Assembly (NCBI GenBank): GCA_951804985.1
Contig: OX638132.1
Location: forward strand, 84,572,696 to 84,636,695
DNA length: 64,000 bases
Source: Dryomyza anilis
Lineage: Eukaryota; Arthropoda; Insecta; Diptera; Dryomyzidae
Direction: 5' to 3'
Below, in pieces: positions 1 through 12,350 of the stretch (the stretch's first letter is position 1; each line of letters starts with the position of its first letter). A model generated the notes under the pieces. The model was not told the DNA's origin, made no database searches, and saw only the letters and a list, made by a program, of their open reading frames with translations. Both the position numbers and the translations under genes were made by a program.

Positions 1-40
1 AATTAAAATATCACATTATAAAATTTATGGTACAACCACA

Positions 41-175
41 CATTGTATTAACAGTTTCAATATTACTGAACTAATGCGACGCATCCTATTGACCAATTTT
101 AATGGTATAAATTATTGTTTTACTATTGAAATACTATAAATTTACCATGATTTTTTCTGGGTGTAGAAAAATTTT
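41..175. repeat. Partial MITE, CTCAGAAAAAATACTAT family
   Basis: This is one arm of a short inverted-repeat element. It contains TCCTATTGACCAATTTTAAT and ends with TTTTTTCTGGGTG, the reverse complement of the terminal motif of the copies at 40048-40250 and 60703-60850. No coding capacity is seen. The other arm lies outside the window or is lost. Confidence 0.55.
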
Positions 176-189
176 GACAGCTAATTGTA

Positions 190-910
190 ATCGGTCCCGT
201 CCGGAACTTTGAGTACCAAAAGTGTAAAACTTAAGTATAAAAAATATCAATTTTTTTTTTCAAAAAATGTAAAAAAAAATAATTTCGTAATAATGATTAG
301 TGATGTTGTCATGTACACAATTATTTTTAGCAATAAATCGTAGTGCAAATTTCTATACGGAACGTACGGAATTATTCTGCGATTTATTATGAAATAACTG
401 TAAGTTTAAGAAACAAAGTGTATATACACAAAAATAAAGCAAATTGTCTCAGCTTTGTTCAGAGATAATTCAAAAAATATATTGTACGCAAAAAGTATTT
501 TTAGAATAAAAATCGTACTGATAATTTTTATACGAAATTTTTTGTCCCGTCCGGAATGTCCCTTCCGAAAATTTTCTGTGATTTATTATGAAAAAACTAT
601 AAACTTTAGAAACAAAGTGTAAATGTACAAAGAAAGCACGTTATTTCAACTATTTTTTAATTTATTTCAAAAACTATTTGTACGCAAAATTCGCTGACTT
701 TTTGGAATATCCATATGAACCTTGATATTTAGTTCCGTTTTTATTCCGTCCGGAACTCCCACCTTTTTATTTATATCTTTTGAGCTACCGTATAGAAGAT
801 GCTTAGTCCTATTTAAATACTAAATATATGCTTAAAAATAATCAAGTAAATTCATTAATTTTCCTTCGAGATATTAAAGTTTTAAGTGTACGAATGTCCC
901 GTCCGGAATC
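190..910. repeat. Degenerate ~200-bp tandem repeat with CCGTCCGGAA motif
   Basis: The motif GTCCCGTCCGGAA or a close variant occurs at about 194, 544, 744 and 896. Between the first two lies a ~115-bp block (about 378-490) that recurs at about 578-690. Both blocks read TGYGATTTATTATGAAA, then AAGAAACAAAGTGTA or a variant, then TTGTACGCAAAA. This is an old tandem duplication of roughly 199 bp. The element class is not recognised and no ORF is present. Confidence 0.6.
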
Positions 911-3135
911 CCAGGAAATGCCCATATGGGTACTGAAATGATTCTATTAAGATTACAGTTTACAAGCACATAATTTCAGAATTTGTAAACCCTGGGGACA
1001 GCTGCACCATTCCAAAAGGTAACCACACATGTTTCAATTAGTTATCAATATTCTTGGATATGGATTTATTTCGACTATTTTCGAATAATTTATTTAGTAT
1101 TTAAAAAGAATTATTTGGTATATTTACTTAATTAACAAAAAAAATGATTTTTAATTCGTTTGGATTTTGAGTTTTTAATTGACATATCTAACTCAAAATT
1201 GTTTAACGAGCAATCCAACTAAATTTAGGATGTGTGCGATTTGAACTAAATTGTGTGAACTAATGTACTAATTGTGCTAAATTATGTAAAGTGACCGATA
1301 ATGCAGCATGTACAATTATCACAGCGTCTTGTGGCAGCGCACAAAATGTCCACTGGAATTCGAATTCGCACACATCCTCCAGTCTATTTTTATATGAGGA
1401 ATTTTAATTTCGATCAACATGGTTTTTAGAACATATCCGATTACTTAAAAAAATTTAAATTTAAAAGAAAATATAGAGATAGGTTCTTTGCAATTTATTG
1501 TTTTCTCTAACAGCCTTATTCTGGCACGAGTCACAAATTCAAATCGATCATAATAGTGCGCTTTGTCACAATTGTCACAATTTTGTATTCTGTCAGTTTT
1601 ATTTTCTATGTATATTGACGTAAAAGTCTTAATCAATGGTCATTTGTATCAATTGTTATTGATAACAATTGTCATTACTCGCTAGAATAGGTCTGTAAAT
1701 GTAGTTATTTTTAAATAAGTTTCAATTTCATTGTTTATTAATATTGATTTAATCTGTATATTCGTAAAATTCTAATCATTATATTTTAAATATACCTGAT
1801 AAATCCTGATTTGGAAAAATTGTATTAATTAAATTTTAAATATTCCTAATAAAATTCCGCCATCTATGTTCAGCTAACAGAGAGCACACTAAAGTAAAAA
1901 CTTAAGTGATGAAATCGGACACTTCAATTTTGTGCTGTGAAACTTTTATTCACACTTAAGTATAGTAACAGGAAAAATCGACACTTAGGTGTGCACTGTG
2001 AAACCGGGTTTAAAATTCACTTTTCTTTTGTAGAAATACAATTTTTTTTTTAATTGATTAAGTTTTTTTTTAACAAAAGTGGATCGGGATTCAAACACAT
2101 AAATCAGAACGGTTTATAGGCCATTGTTAAGAAAATGACGCATGGGGCGTTTAAACGTTTTCACAGCTTCGGCGCACTTGACTTATCAAGTTTGATTTTT
2201 ACCATTTGCCTGTAGGTAAAGTTACCTATAGTTACCTACTACATACTGTGCTTTCTATGAAGATTTTTCAATTTTTCTTCATTTTTCATTCTATTGTTAA
2301 TATGCCATAAGGCTGTATGTTATGCTATTCTGAGCCATAGCTTGTTAGAGAAGCTGACCACGTTGCTCCTTTGGCGCAATTGCTATTTTGTTTTATGGAA
2401 TTTTCGTGCCTTTACGAAACATTTAACAAACTTCAAATAAATTTTCAAATGTTGGCGGAAGGCGGTTGTTGTTGTTATTATTATTTATGAGGCGGTTGGG
2501 TCAGTCAATTTCCGGCGTTAACAGAAATGTAAATCCGTGAAAGTAGTACGTGGGAATTTGTTCAAAATTGCTGATTTTTACATAGTGTCATTATTAAAAT
2601 TACCTATTTGAAACCTTTGACTTGTTGTAGTCCCTATTACGATACGGATATGTTGTACCTCGAATACAATGAATATCCTTTGAATGTTGTGAGCGCAACA
2701 ATCAACTTAATTTTTCATGAACTCTCAAACAACGAACAAATTGTCTCTGTTCGCAGAAAACTAAGACTGTAATTTACTGTCTGACTTCTTTTTTTGTTTG
2801 TATAATATGTAGAAAAAAGCGTTAGTTGCAATAAAAAAAAATATATAAAATAAAGGAAAAACACGCGAACTCGTTCAATGAGTTTCGCTTTTGCTTGGTA
2901 CGTAGTACAATGCCAGACAATTGACTAAAACACAAAAAAATAATACAAACCGCAAAGAACCAAGAACAAAGAAATGGCATTGCAGACAAAAAGTTGGGCG
3001 AAAACTTTACAAAAATCATGGTAACATGACAACTTCCGGGACGAATGATTGACTGCTAGCAATAGCACAAAAAAATTGTAACTCAGCGAAGGAGGAAAAG
3101 TGAAATGATAACAATTTGTCAATTAATCAAATGTT
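911..3135. other. Intergenic DNA without recognisable gene
   Basis: AT-rich sequence with only short ORFs and no coding or splice pattern I could support. The stretch 1880-2010 contains CACTTAAG-type palindromic motifs and resembles a small element remnant. The overlapping minus-strand ORFs near 2822-3122 encode low-complexity hydrophobic peptides and look like chance ORFs. Confidence 0.5.
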
Positions 3136-3139
3136 TTAA

Positions 3140-4000
3140 ATTTCGTAAAAATACAAAATTGTTCACCTTGCTAATTTCGTAAAAATACTACATGGTATAA
3201 AATATTTCTTTTCCTAATAAACTAAAAAAAAACATGATAAATTCGATAATCTACGAAATTGTAACAATTCGTTAAAATACAATATTGTTCGAAAAATTCA
3301 ATAACTCTTGGCTGTTTTAAAACGGAACACCAAGAATAGATAAATTATTTCCTTGTTTAATAACCAAATTCATTAAAGTACGAAATGATTAAATTTCGTA
3401 AAAATACTAAAATTATTTGCAGCTTGAAAACTGAATGCCAAATTAAGCAAAATTATTGGTAAAACATACAACAACCTTGCTAATATCGTAAAAATACAAC
3501 ATGGTATGAATTCATTTCTTTTCCTAATAAACTAACAAAATCATGATAAACTCGTAAATCTACGAAATTGTAAAAATACTATATTGTTCGATAAAATTAC
3601 GATAACTCTTGACAGTTTTAAAACGTAACGCCAAGATTAGATAAATTATTTTCTTCTTTCATAAACAAATTCATAAATGTACGAAATAGTTCAATTTCGT
3701 AAAAATTATTTGCAGCTTGAGAACGCCAAATTAAGAAAAACTATTTTCTGGCTTGATGAACAAACTTAAAATTTTGTAAGAATACGAAATTGTTAAAAAT
3801 ATTACGAATGCAACAAACAATTTAAGTAAAGTAAACTTAAATTATTAGCTTCCTCGATGAAGAAACAATCAAATTTTCGTAGAAATACGAAATGATTCAA
3901 AATATTATGAAATATGGCAAAAATATTTTCTAGCTTAGTAAACGTAAAAATACGAAATTTTTATTAAAATTATGATAACATAATTGAACGAAAAGCCAAA
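3140..4000. repeat. Tandem ~309-bp repeat built on TTTCGTAAAAATAC
   Basis: A unit starting CCTTGCTAATWTCGTAAAAA begins at 3166 and again at 3475 (offset 309). Both copies run through TTTCTTTTCCTAATAAACTA and a GATAACTCTTG(G/A)C(T/A)GTTTTAAAACG segment. Inside each unit and out to ~3990 the motif TTTCGTAAAAATACGAAATTG recurs at irregular spacing, so a shorter ancestral repeat probably seeded the larger one. Non-coding. Confidence 0.65.
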
Positions 4001-5080
4001 TCATTTCCTTCCTGAATAAACAAATATGCATTAAATAAAAATATAATTAAAAATTAAAAACGCATAATTGCAGTAATCAAAGCCCAGTTAGCGAACCTGT
4101 TGTTAACGTTCATCATATGCGGTTCTTAAACGCGTCTCTCTCGTTCGCTGCGTGAGACTTCATTAATGTGGCATCATCAACATAGTGGGAAAACTCACTT
4201 CATCACTTGCTGCTCAATGTAGATAGAGGGAGCTCGGGTAGTAGGCCCAGTTAAGGCGGCCAGATAAACATTATCTATCGTGACAAATCATATTCACAAA
4301 TGGTGCACGTTTTCCCTCAGCATATTTATTCTTCATGTTTTTTTTTTTTTTTTTGTATGTTTTTCTTCTTTTATTTTATTTTTTTAATACACGATTTTGT
4401 ACGCTTCACAATCAAGCATACAAATGATTTAAGACCAACTGAAAAAGCGTTGTTTTAACCATGGAAACGTCGTCTGTCCGGTCGGTAGGTCGCAGTAATC
4501 ATTCGTTGAGCAGCTGAGAAAATCTTTGGCCAAAGGCTGACTAAATGAGGACATTTCCATTCACAAGAACTCATGGTCTTGGTTCAAATCATGGTCAAAT
4601 GCTAGAAGCCACATAAAATACACATTGTACTTGAAACCATGATTTGTTGAAATCAAAAATTTATCGGAAAAACTACACAAATGTTAATTCATGTTATTCA
4701 CTTCCCTATAATTGCGCAAAATGTAAAACTCATGCCCAACTACTCAGCCATACGTAAAACCATCTGTCTAACTGACTGTCTGCATATCTATTTGGCTGAC
4801 ATCTATTCGACTGTCTGTCTAAGCAATGTTAGTTCGTACTGCCGAATAATTTCAATAAGTGGAAAATTGCATCAGAATGTTGTGGGCTCAAGTTTTTGTG
4901 CCAATTCGATGGGTACTTGAATTTTGCCCACAACATTTTTATTTCTATAAAGCGGCCGTTTGTGGTGAACATTTTTGGCACTGATTGCAGCATGGTCACC
5001 ATTTTGTGATTATGAAGTAGGTTTATATATAAATAATACAAAATAGTTTCTAGAAATGTTTAATAAAAACTAATTCCCGG
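4001..5080. other. Intergenic DNA with a small foldback at 4877-4938
   Basis: No gene recognised. Between 4877 and 4938, AATGTTGTGGGC is followed ~50 bp later by its complement GCCCACAACATT, giving a short imperfect hairpin. The 79-aa plus-strand ORF at 4681 overlaps this hairpin and shows no family features. Confidence 0.4.
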
Positions 5081-5084
5081 CATA

Positions 5085-5340
5085 CTAAATGCTATCTTAA
5101 TGCCGATATTTAACGTTTTCTATAATGATACGAATCAAAAATAGAACCTATCTACAATAATATCGCTATTTTTCCCGGTATAGTTATCGAATTAATACCA
5201 AAATCGATTTCATTTCCGATAAACACATTTTTTTCTTAAAACATTTACTCTTTTGACATAAATCTAAAGAACACATAATTTAATTTCAAAATATATTAAG
5301 TTTAATATCGAAAATTGATCATTATTTCACCGAAATCAAA
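5085..5340 (+). repeat. Dispersed repeat, same family as 52610-52910
   Basis: This copy shares TTTTCTATAATGATACGAA-type sequence, then TTTTGACATAAATCTAAAGA, CACATAATTTAATTTCAAAA and CATTATTTCA in the same order and orientation as 52610-52910. The copies are strongly diverged. The class is unknown and no ORF is present. Confidence 0.6.
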
Positions 5341-5592
5341 ATTATCGTCAAATGATTATCACGTCACCAATAATTCAAGAAATCAATAAAAATCTGTAAT
5401 TGAAAAAAAATTAAAATACTAATTTGCTCTCAAAAAAATCAAATTGTTACTCAAATAATTCCATAAAAAGGTTAACTAAAAATTTTAGATTTGTCTAAAT
5501 ATTTAAAATCATAATAAATAAAAAAATCACACCAAAATTTTAAATGTTCACTAAAAAAACATTAAATATAAAATAAAAAGCAAATAAATTTA

Positions 5593-5998
5593 GCGTTTTC
5601 ACAGTTTTATGGTATTGGTACGACATTGTACTAATACAACAGTACGGCAATTGAACTGTGAGCCCCACTTTTCTGCTTGTTAAAATATTTCGTCAAATAA
5701 ATGCAGCTGATTCCTTTAAAATTTGGATTTTTTGAAATTATCATTAATATTCCTCAATTTATAAAGAAAAACGAATAAATTAACATTTTATGTGCACTAT
5801 TTGTCTTCAATTTCACAATTTAATACGACACCAAAAATCATGCCTCAGGGCTACTCTCAAATAGAACACTTGTCGTATTTCACTATTATAAGGTATGCAA
5901 CAACAAATTGACGTTTTTGTGTTATTGTATCATATATATATATTTATATACTACATAGTAGAAATACCATACTAAAATACGATGAGCTGTAAATACGC
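5593..5998 (+). mobile_element. MITE copy 1 (GCGTATTCACAGTT family, ~406 bp)
   Basis: Non-autonomous TIR element. The left end reads GCGTTTTCACAGTTTTATGG; the right end is the inverse, ...GAGCTGTAAATACGC. It shares TGGTATTGGTACGACATTGT and GTCAAATAAATGCAGCTGAT with copies at 32496-32901 (inverted) and 40373-40772. TA precedes the left end, fitting a Tc1/mariner-type target, though the right flank reads TT here. No transposase. Confidence 0.8.
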
Positions 5999-6000
5999 TT

Positions 6001-8690
6001 ATCGAGTTTTAATAAACTTTTATCAAATTTTAAATTTTGACGATACATTTTCTATTTTCTTCAATTCCTCACTAAAAACTCAAATTATATTTTTAAGTAC
6101 AAATTTTAATACAAATTTACTACAAATATCTGGAATATCCGATTCTCTAAAAATTCAGCTAATACCTGAATTTTTAAAAAATCAATAATTAAAAAAGATC
6201 AAAATCAATTATTTCAAAATTATATTAATTAAATTATATTCAAATTCAAGTAAATAATAATTCAATAAAATTCCATTATTTACTAAAAAAATCCAAATTC
6301 GCAAACATTTAATATTAATAATATTAAAATCTAGAGACACCTGTAAAAAGTGGAGAAACTAAATTAAAAATTATTTGTATAGAAAGTCCAGTGGTGTAAT
6401 CGAGAGGCGTCGTCAGAAACCTCTATATAAAATTTTGTTTTACCATAAGGTAAAGGGGTTTAGTGCGAAAAATAATCACTTTCGTAGATTTTGATGTTAC
6501 ATGAGTTATATGTACAAAAGTGGACGCATTACAGGTCTCACTGAAACGATCACGTCCAATTTCAATACCAGACAGCGTAGATATACAAGTAAACTAAGTT
6601 CCGAGTTTCATTGAAATGACAGTTCTTGTTGCTCTACAATCGTGATTTGAATAGGCAGACATATTTACAGACGGACAGACAAGACGGCCAGTCCTTCTTC
6701 TGACTATTATAAAATAATAAACACATCACGTTCTGTTTTTCCTTGAAATAGATATTCTTATTTCCTAATTTCTAAACCATCTTCTGAGTATTACAAATTG
6801 AATATAGTCATTTACCAACTATTAATGAATTTCGTCCCATGGTATGTGGTAAATGCTTTCACAGCTTGAAACAATAATGAGAATAAAGCTACCAGCAAAC
6901 AGATACTATTTGCACAATAACTTAATATATAGTTAGGGCGTACGTTTATGTTTTCCAAAATATGCTACAGTTTCCTCAAATAGAATGTAAGTCACAAGGT
7001 TAAGTGCAGCTCAAAAATTGCTAATCACATGCGCTGTATCTCTCAAAAATGATCGCAGATGCAGCAGATACAACAACTGGTTCAAGTGGCACAATACGAC
7101 GTGCGCTTCTGTGAGTTCCATTCATTTGTAATGTCTTGTCTTGTGTTGGAATAACGCATTATGGGCGATAACGTTTCCACAAAAAAAAAATCCATCTTGT
7201 TAATTAACTTTGCAATTTGTATCCTAGTTTATTTTTCAGATTCTAGCTTCATCTGTAAGATACACAACATTAACTTGATTGAGATACATTTCCGTTTTGC
7301 GTGCGTGTCTGCTGCATGTCATAGCAATGAAAAATGTTTTAGTTTTTCCTGCGCTACTTTTCAGCGGAAAAATCTTTTGCGAGTGCAAATGTGAAATTGA
7401 TTAAATTTAATTCGCCTTGCTGTGTTAATATCTTATTCAGCAATGCTATGCGTTCAGACGTAATTGGCTCGTGCAACTTATTAGAAGTTTGATTTAGGAG
7501 ATGATCCAAATATTAAACATTCAACACCTCAATTAGCCGAAGTGCGATCATGCAATCAATCTGTCATATGGATTGTCGGTCGGTCAGTCGGAACGAATAA
7601 ACATTTCTTTCACATGCCACACGCACTCAATATGTCGCGGTCATCATCATCATCATGGTCATCTTGGAGTTCTGCGACAGAGCCCGTTAACGTTAAAATG
7701 ATGTCTTCAAATTGTTTCTAAATAATTGCTTGATATGTATAGAAGATTATGGTTGCTGCGGAATAAGGCTAAACACGGGATCAGTTTGTAAATGGTGACA
7801 CATGCACAGAAGGTAATAGGCTTCATTTTATTATGTATATAAAATGAATTCCTTAGGAGCACAAAGACTATGAGCCAAAACGGGATTAAACACATAGATC
7901 GAATTAAGCAAATAGATGGAAAACGAATAAAACTATATTGTAGTTTAAATCAATGATATCAAAACAAATGTTTCGATTGCAGTTTCTTCTTCCTTTCAAC
8001 TTTGATTTCAGATTTAAGTTTTATAGTGTAACGGTTTCGGTATTCTAAGTTACAGTTTCGATTTCTGGTTTTTAATTAGTATTAATTATTGCACGTATTT
8101 TGAATATCTATATTTTATTATTTACAGAATAAACTGTAAACCAAATATTTAAGGATTTAATTAAACACAGAAAACTAATTAGAAAATGTTTATAAAACAT
8201 CTCTGAGTAAAATATCAAACTACTACATCTATCACATTATTAACCATTTTCTCTTATGGTGATAATTAAATATATCGTCCTACCGCATTTCATTAATCAA
8301 GTAATTAATAACATTTATTGTATTTATAACATGAAAAAATAACGCAGATTTGATTGGTCGATTGTGAACGAAACAATTTTTAATAAAGCTCATAGCACGA
8401 TAATATTACTGATTTAATGTTTGAAACCGGCTCCAACAATGTCTATACTTTTTAAAATCTATATGTACTACACTCAGGAAAATACCACATTATCATTCCT
8501 GTCTCTTTTCAAAAATGTTAAATTACACTTTTTTAAATTTTAATATGCTGCAATTTTAATAATTTTGAAATCTAAGATCAAACAAGTAATTTCCCTTTTA
8601 ATTTTTATAAAAGCAGCTAAGTGGATTTTAAATATTTCTTTTTAATTATTATGATTTTTTTCTTCAAATGAAAATTCCTTCGAACACAAA
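6001..8690. other. Intergenic DNA without recognisable gene
   Basis: No coding gene was recognised. Around 6390-6720 the text, ending in GACGGACAGACAAGACGG, resembles the tail of the degenerate transposons common in fly intergenic DNA, but I could not assign a family. A short CAT-rich microsatellite lies near 7643. The remainder is unique-looking AT-rich sequence with only short ORFs. Confidence 0.4.
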
Positions 8691-8695
8691 CTGTC

Positions 8696-8796
8696 AAAAG
8701 TCCACTTCGAATTTCGTAACTTTAAAAGTCCACTTCGAATATTTCGATGTTCAAAAGTCTACTTCGAAAAAACTGCGGTGAAAAGTCTACTAAAGT
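8696..8796 (+). repeat. Four-unit ~28-bp array AAAAGTCYACTTCGAA upstream of Sce
   Basis: AAAAGTCCACTTCGAA starts at 8696 and 8724, AAAAGTCTACTTCGAA at 8753, and a truncated AAAAGTCTACTAAAG at 8781. Spacings are 28, 29 and 28 bp. The array ends ~180 bp before the Sce start codon, so it lies in the promoter or 5' UTR. A regulatory role is inference; it could also be a small minisatellite. Confidence 0.7.
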
Positions 8797-8976
8797 TGAC
8801 GTTTCCCCGCCAAGCACAGCCAACTTCAGACTATACTCTATGCTGTTTTCTTTTTGTGTTATTTTTGCAAGTGAAAAAATTAAAATTCTAAAAAACACAA
8901 TTTAAATGTTGCGGAAATAAGTTTAAACTTTGAAAAAAGTTAAAAATAAACACACACAACGGGAGAACAAACAACG

Positions 8977-10930
8977 ATGACCTCAATGGAACCAGCACAA
9001 AATAAAACATGGGATTTGTCGCTGTACGAGCTGCAACGCAAGCCACAGGAAATAATTACGGACAGCACAGAAATTGCAGTATCGCCGCGCAGCCTGCACA
9101 GTGAGTTAATGTGTCCCATATGTCTGGACATGCTGAAGAAGACAATGACGACCAAAGAGTGTTTGCATCGCTTCTGCTCGGACTGCATCATCACGGCGCT
9201 GCGTTCAGGCAACAAAGAGTGTCCGACATGTCGCAAGAAGTTGGTCTCGAAGCGTTCACTGCGTCCAGATCCTAATTTTGATCTGTTGATTTCAAAGATA
9301 TATCCCAGTCGCGAGGAGTACGAAGCAATTCAGGAGAAGGTAGGACGACGTGTTACATTTTTAAATAGATTTTAATTTGAATTTTTAATATTTCTATTTT
9401 AGGTCATGGCCAAATTCAATCAGACACAATCACAGCAGGCGCTGGTCAACTCCATTAATGAGGGCATCAAACTGCAGTCGCAAAATCGTCCGCAACGTTT
9501 TCGCACCAAGGAGAATATACGCGGTGGCCGTGTTAGTGGCAACGGTGCAGCAGTTGGTGCTGCTAATGCAGCGGCGAATGGCAACAATGATGCACATACC
9601 AATGGCAATGAAAGCGATAATCGCGAATCAACGCCAACTACAAATAACAACGCACAACCGCCACCTGCTGCTGCCGCTGCAGTAGCTGCTGCTGTCGTTG
9701 CAGCCGCTGCTGCCGCGGCTGCTACTGTGGTTGTTGCACCTGTAGTGCCCACAACTAATACGCATTCCAACAACACATCAACGGCCGCAGTAACTGCTTC
9801 TGTTGCCTCTGTGGCGTCAACATCCGGTCGCATGCAGCAGGACGATGCCGCTTCCGATTCGCGCAATGCCTCGAATCCACCGTCGGTGCGCAGCACACCC
9901 TCGCCGGTGCCATCGAACAGCAGCAGTAGCAAACCGAAGCGTGCAATGTCTGTGCTGACGTCGGAGCGTTCCGAGGAGTCTGAATCCGATTCGCAAATGG
10001 ACTGTCGCACCGAGGGTGATTCGAATATTGGCACAGAGGATGAGGGCAGTGGTGAACTGGGAATCAACGATGAAATTGAGCTGGTTTTTAAGCCACATCC
10101 CACAGAAATGGCCAGCGACAATCAGTTGATCAAAATGCTGAAGGAGGACTGTGTGCGCTACATCAAGACTACGGCGAATGCGACAGGTGAGCAGTGAAGC
10201 GGCAGAAAAAAAAACAAATTTTATAATTGGTTTTTACGATTAATAGGTTTTACTATTAATTTGATATTTAAATACTACATAAAGTTCAAATTTTAAATAA
10301 AATATTTTATTATAATTATTAAAATAATAATATTTACTCTTAATATTAGACCACAATAGTATTTTCTATTAATAGTTTATACCATTAATATTGTACTATA
10401 AATAATAATTTCGCTTTACTATAAAACTTGTAATTTATATTTTGAACTATTATTTTTTTGCTTTTAATATTTTTCCAATAACTAATAATAAATTTTACTA
10501 TTTAAGCATTAAATAATCAATATTAGATCTTCAATTTCTAATTTTAAATTTGCTATCAATTGTTTGTCATTTATATTAAACATTTAATTGATTTTACTAT
10601 CATTGCATTAGGTATTTTAACATTTATTCTTTGTGTAAAACGATTTCTCTTTAGTTGATCATTTAAGCAAATACTTGGCTATGCGTTTGACGCTGGACAT
10701 GGGCACCGAACTGCCCGAAGCATATCGCATGATGAACTTCTGCATTTATATTGCGCCACAGCCACAGCAGCTGGTCATTTTGAATGGCAACCAAACGTTG
10801 CATCAGGTTAACGACAAGTTTTGGAAGGTAATTATTAAAAAATACAAAAAATTATAATTATAATAAATTTATTTTTATATCAAAGGTTAACAAACCCATG
10901 GAAATGTATTACTCTTGGAAGAAGTCTTAG
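8977..10930 (+). CDS. Sce: Sex combs extra / RING1, PRC1 E3 ubiquitin ligase
   Basis: This encodes the RING1 subunit of Polycomb repressive complex 1, which monoubiquitinates histone H2A in the nucleus. Coding exons are 8977-9339, 9403-10186, 10655-10827 and 10886-10930. All introns are GT-AG, phases agree, and the product is 454 aa. A C3HC4 RING finger spans residues ~46-85 ([17 protein letters not shown]). A long Ala-, Asn- and Ser-rich linker includes a poly-Ala/Val run near residues 210-235 and an acidic Ser-rich block. The C-terminal RAWUL-type ubiquitin-like domain includes [28 protein letters not shown] and [12 protein letters not shown]. The ATG at 8977 gives the expected N-terminus before the RING. 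The linker makes it slightly longer than the ~435 aa I recall for Drosophila. The family call is secure. Confidence 0.95.
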
Positions 10931-11034
10931 GAAGCGGCAGTAGCTGTGATCAAGAATATGGTTTTTTCCTTTTATTTAGTTTATGCTTTGCTCTGTTGTT
11001 TATTGATTGCCTAAAACATATTTAAATGGCATTT

Positions 11035-11040
11035 AATAAA
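11035..11040 (+). terminator. Poly(A) signal AATAAA of Sce
   Basis: The first canonical AATAAA after the Sce stop codon, ~105 nt downstream, on the coding strand. It is a plausible cleavage signal, but in AT-rich DNA chance occurrences are common. Confidence 0.5.
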
Positions 11041-11879
11041 AATAATTAAATCTCATTTCAATTTTAAATCTGCGCAAAATATTTAAGTAAAATTATAAAT
11101 ACAAGTTTGTTTCTGTTAAGAGCCTCTAAAGCATTATTTAAAACCCTCAAGCAATCTTAAATTGTTTTGTAGCATTTAAGTCGATGTTAGAAATGCAGCA
11201 GCATTCATTTGTATTTTTGCCAATCTTTATATTAAATGCTTTCGATGTCTATATAATTAGAATATGTTGCATTCGATACAAAGAAAAAACTGTTAATTTA
11301 ATAGTATTGCATAAATAAGTGTATTTAAAAATATAGACTAAACTAGATACGTAGATAAATTTGGAATTTGTTTCATTTGTGCTTTTTATGAGCTTAATTT
11401 AAATAAATAATACACATGAAACCTGGTCTCCATTGATAAGAGAGTACTGAAAATACGACGAGAGCGAAATTCAACAAAAATTTGATGGCTCTAACGTTGC
11501 TAACGAGTATCGAATCAGAATGAACCATGAGCTGTATCAAAATGAAGTGGCTTGTATGAAAACACATAGTGATTAACACGATCCAGCAAAGAATACTCTT
11601 GTAATAGAAGTCAGGTGGAGATCTGCCTTGGAAAGTTCAACTTGTGAATTCTTAACAGTCTGCTCTTGATATTTTCAATTGATTGCATGGGCGTACTGTG
11701 GAAGCGATTTAGCAGCGTCCAAAATTAAAGAATGGGATGCCCAAGCACTACAAACGTTTTGGGTTGTATAATTTCCTTAAATGCGAGATATTTTTAATCG
11801 GTGCCCTCATATATGCTATATTAAAATAACTTAAAAATGCTTCTGAAACTTGGGTAGAAGCAGGGGTAGAAACCGGAAC
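11041..11879. other. Sce 3' flank, no gene recognised
   Basis: AT-rich sequence without a supportable gene. A GC-richer island at about 11400-11760 carries a 61-codon minus-strand ORF but no recognisable domain or splice pattern; it may be a transposon remnant. Confidence 0.35.
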
Positions 11880-12050
11880 TATAATAAGAACGTTTGGCAA
11901 TCGTTCCGATATTGTTTCGTTCCGGAACGAACGAAAAGCAAAAGTTCCGAGCGCAAACGTTTTAGTCGGAACTTTTGCTCAAAAGTTCCGGCTCAAAAGT
12001 TCCGCTCGGAACTTTTGCATACAAAAAACGTTCGAATCGTTCCTATTGCC
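11880..12050. repeat. Palindromic AAAAGTTCC / GGAACTTTT cluster
   Basis: AAAAGTTCC or its complement GGAACTTTT occurs at least five times within ~100 bp, together with TTCCGGAAC and AACGTTC palindromes. The strands could fold into several alternative hairpins. It directly precedes the 59-bp array at 12066 and probably belongs to the same satellite-like element. Confidence 0.6.
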
Positions 12051-12065
12051 ATAGGCACGCATACT

Positions 12066-12350
12066 GGTGCGTCATTGGAACTTTTTGGGGGAATCTGTTC
12101 CTGTGGGCCTAGATACGGAATCTGGTGCGTCATTAGAACTTTTTTGGGTGACTCTCTTCCTGTGGGCCTAGATACGTAACCTGGTGCGTCATTGGAACTT
12201 TTTCAGGTGAATCTCTTCCTGTGGGCCTAGATACGGAACCAGGTGCGTCATTGGAACTTTTTTGGGTTTATCTCTTCCTGTTGGCCTAGATACGGAACCA
12301 GGTGCGTCATTGGAACTTTTTGGGTTTATCTCTTCCTATGGGCCTAGATT
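12066..12350 (+). repeat. Five-copy 59-bp tandem repeat
   Basis: The unit opens GGTGCGTCATTGGAACTTTT, continues with TCTCTTCCTGTGGGCCTAGA and TACGGAA, and starts at 12066, 12124, 12183, 12242 and 12301. Spacing is 58 or 59 bp and the copies are highly similar, so amplification is fairly recent. Since 59 is not a multiple of three, ORFs crossing it are accidental. Confidence 0.85.

Noticed and set aside
2822..3122. Two overlapping 65-aa hydrophobic minus-strand ORFs
   Set aside because: Phe/Leu/Ser-rich translation of AT-rich DNA with no promoter, splice or family signal.
9420..10121. 233-codon minus-strand ORF opposite Sce exon 2
   Set aside because: It is an antisense shadow of the Ala/Ser/Asn-rich linker; the protein is low-complexity and has no family features, while the plus strand is a clear RING1.
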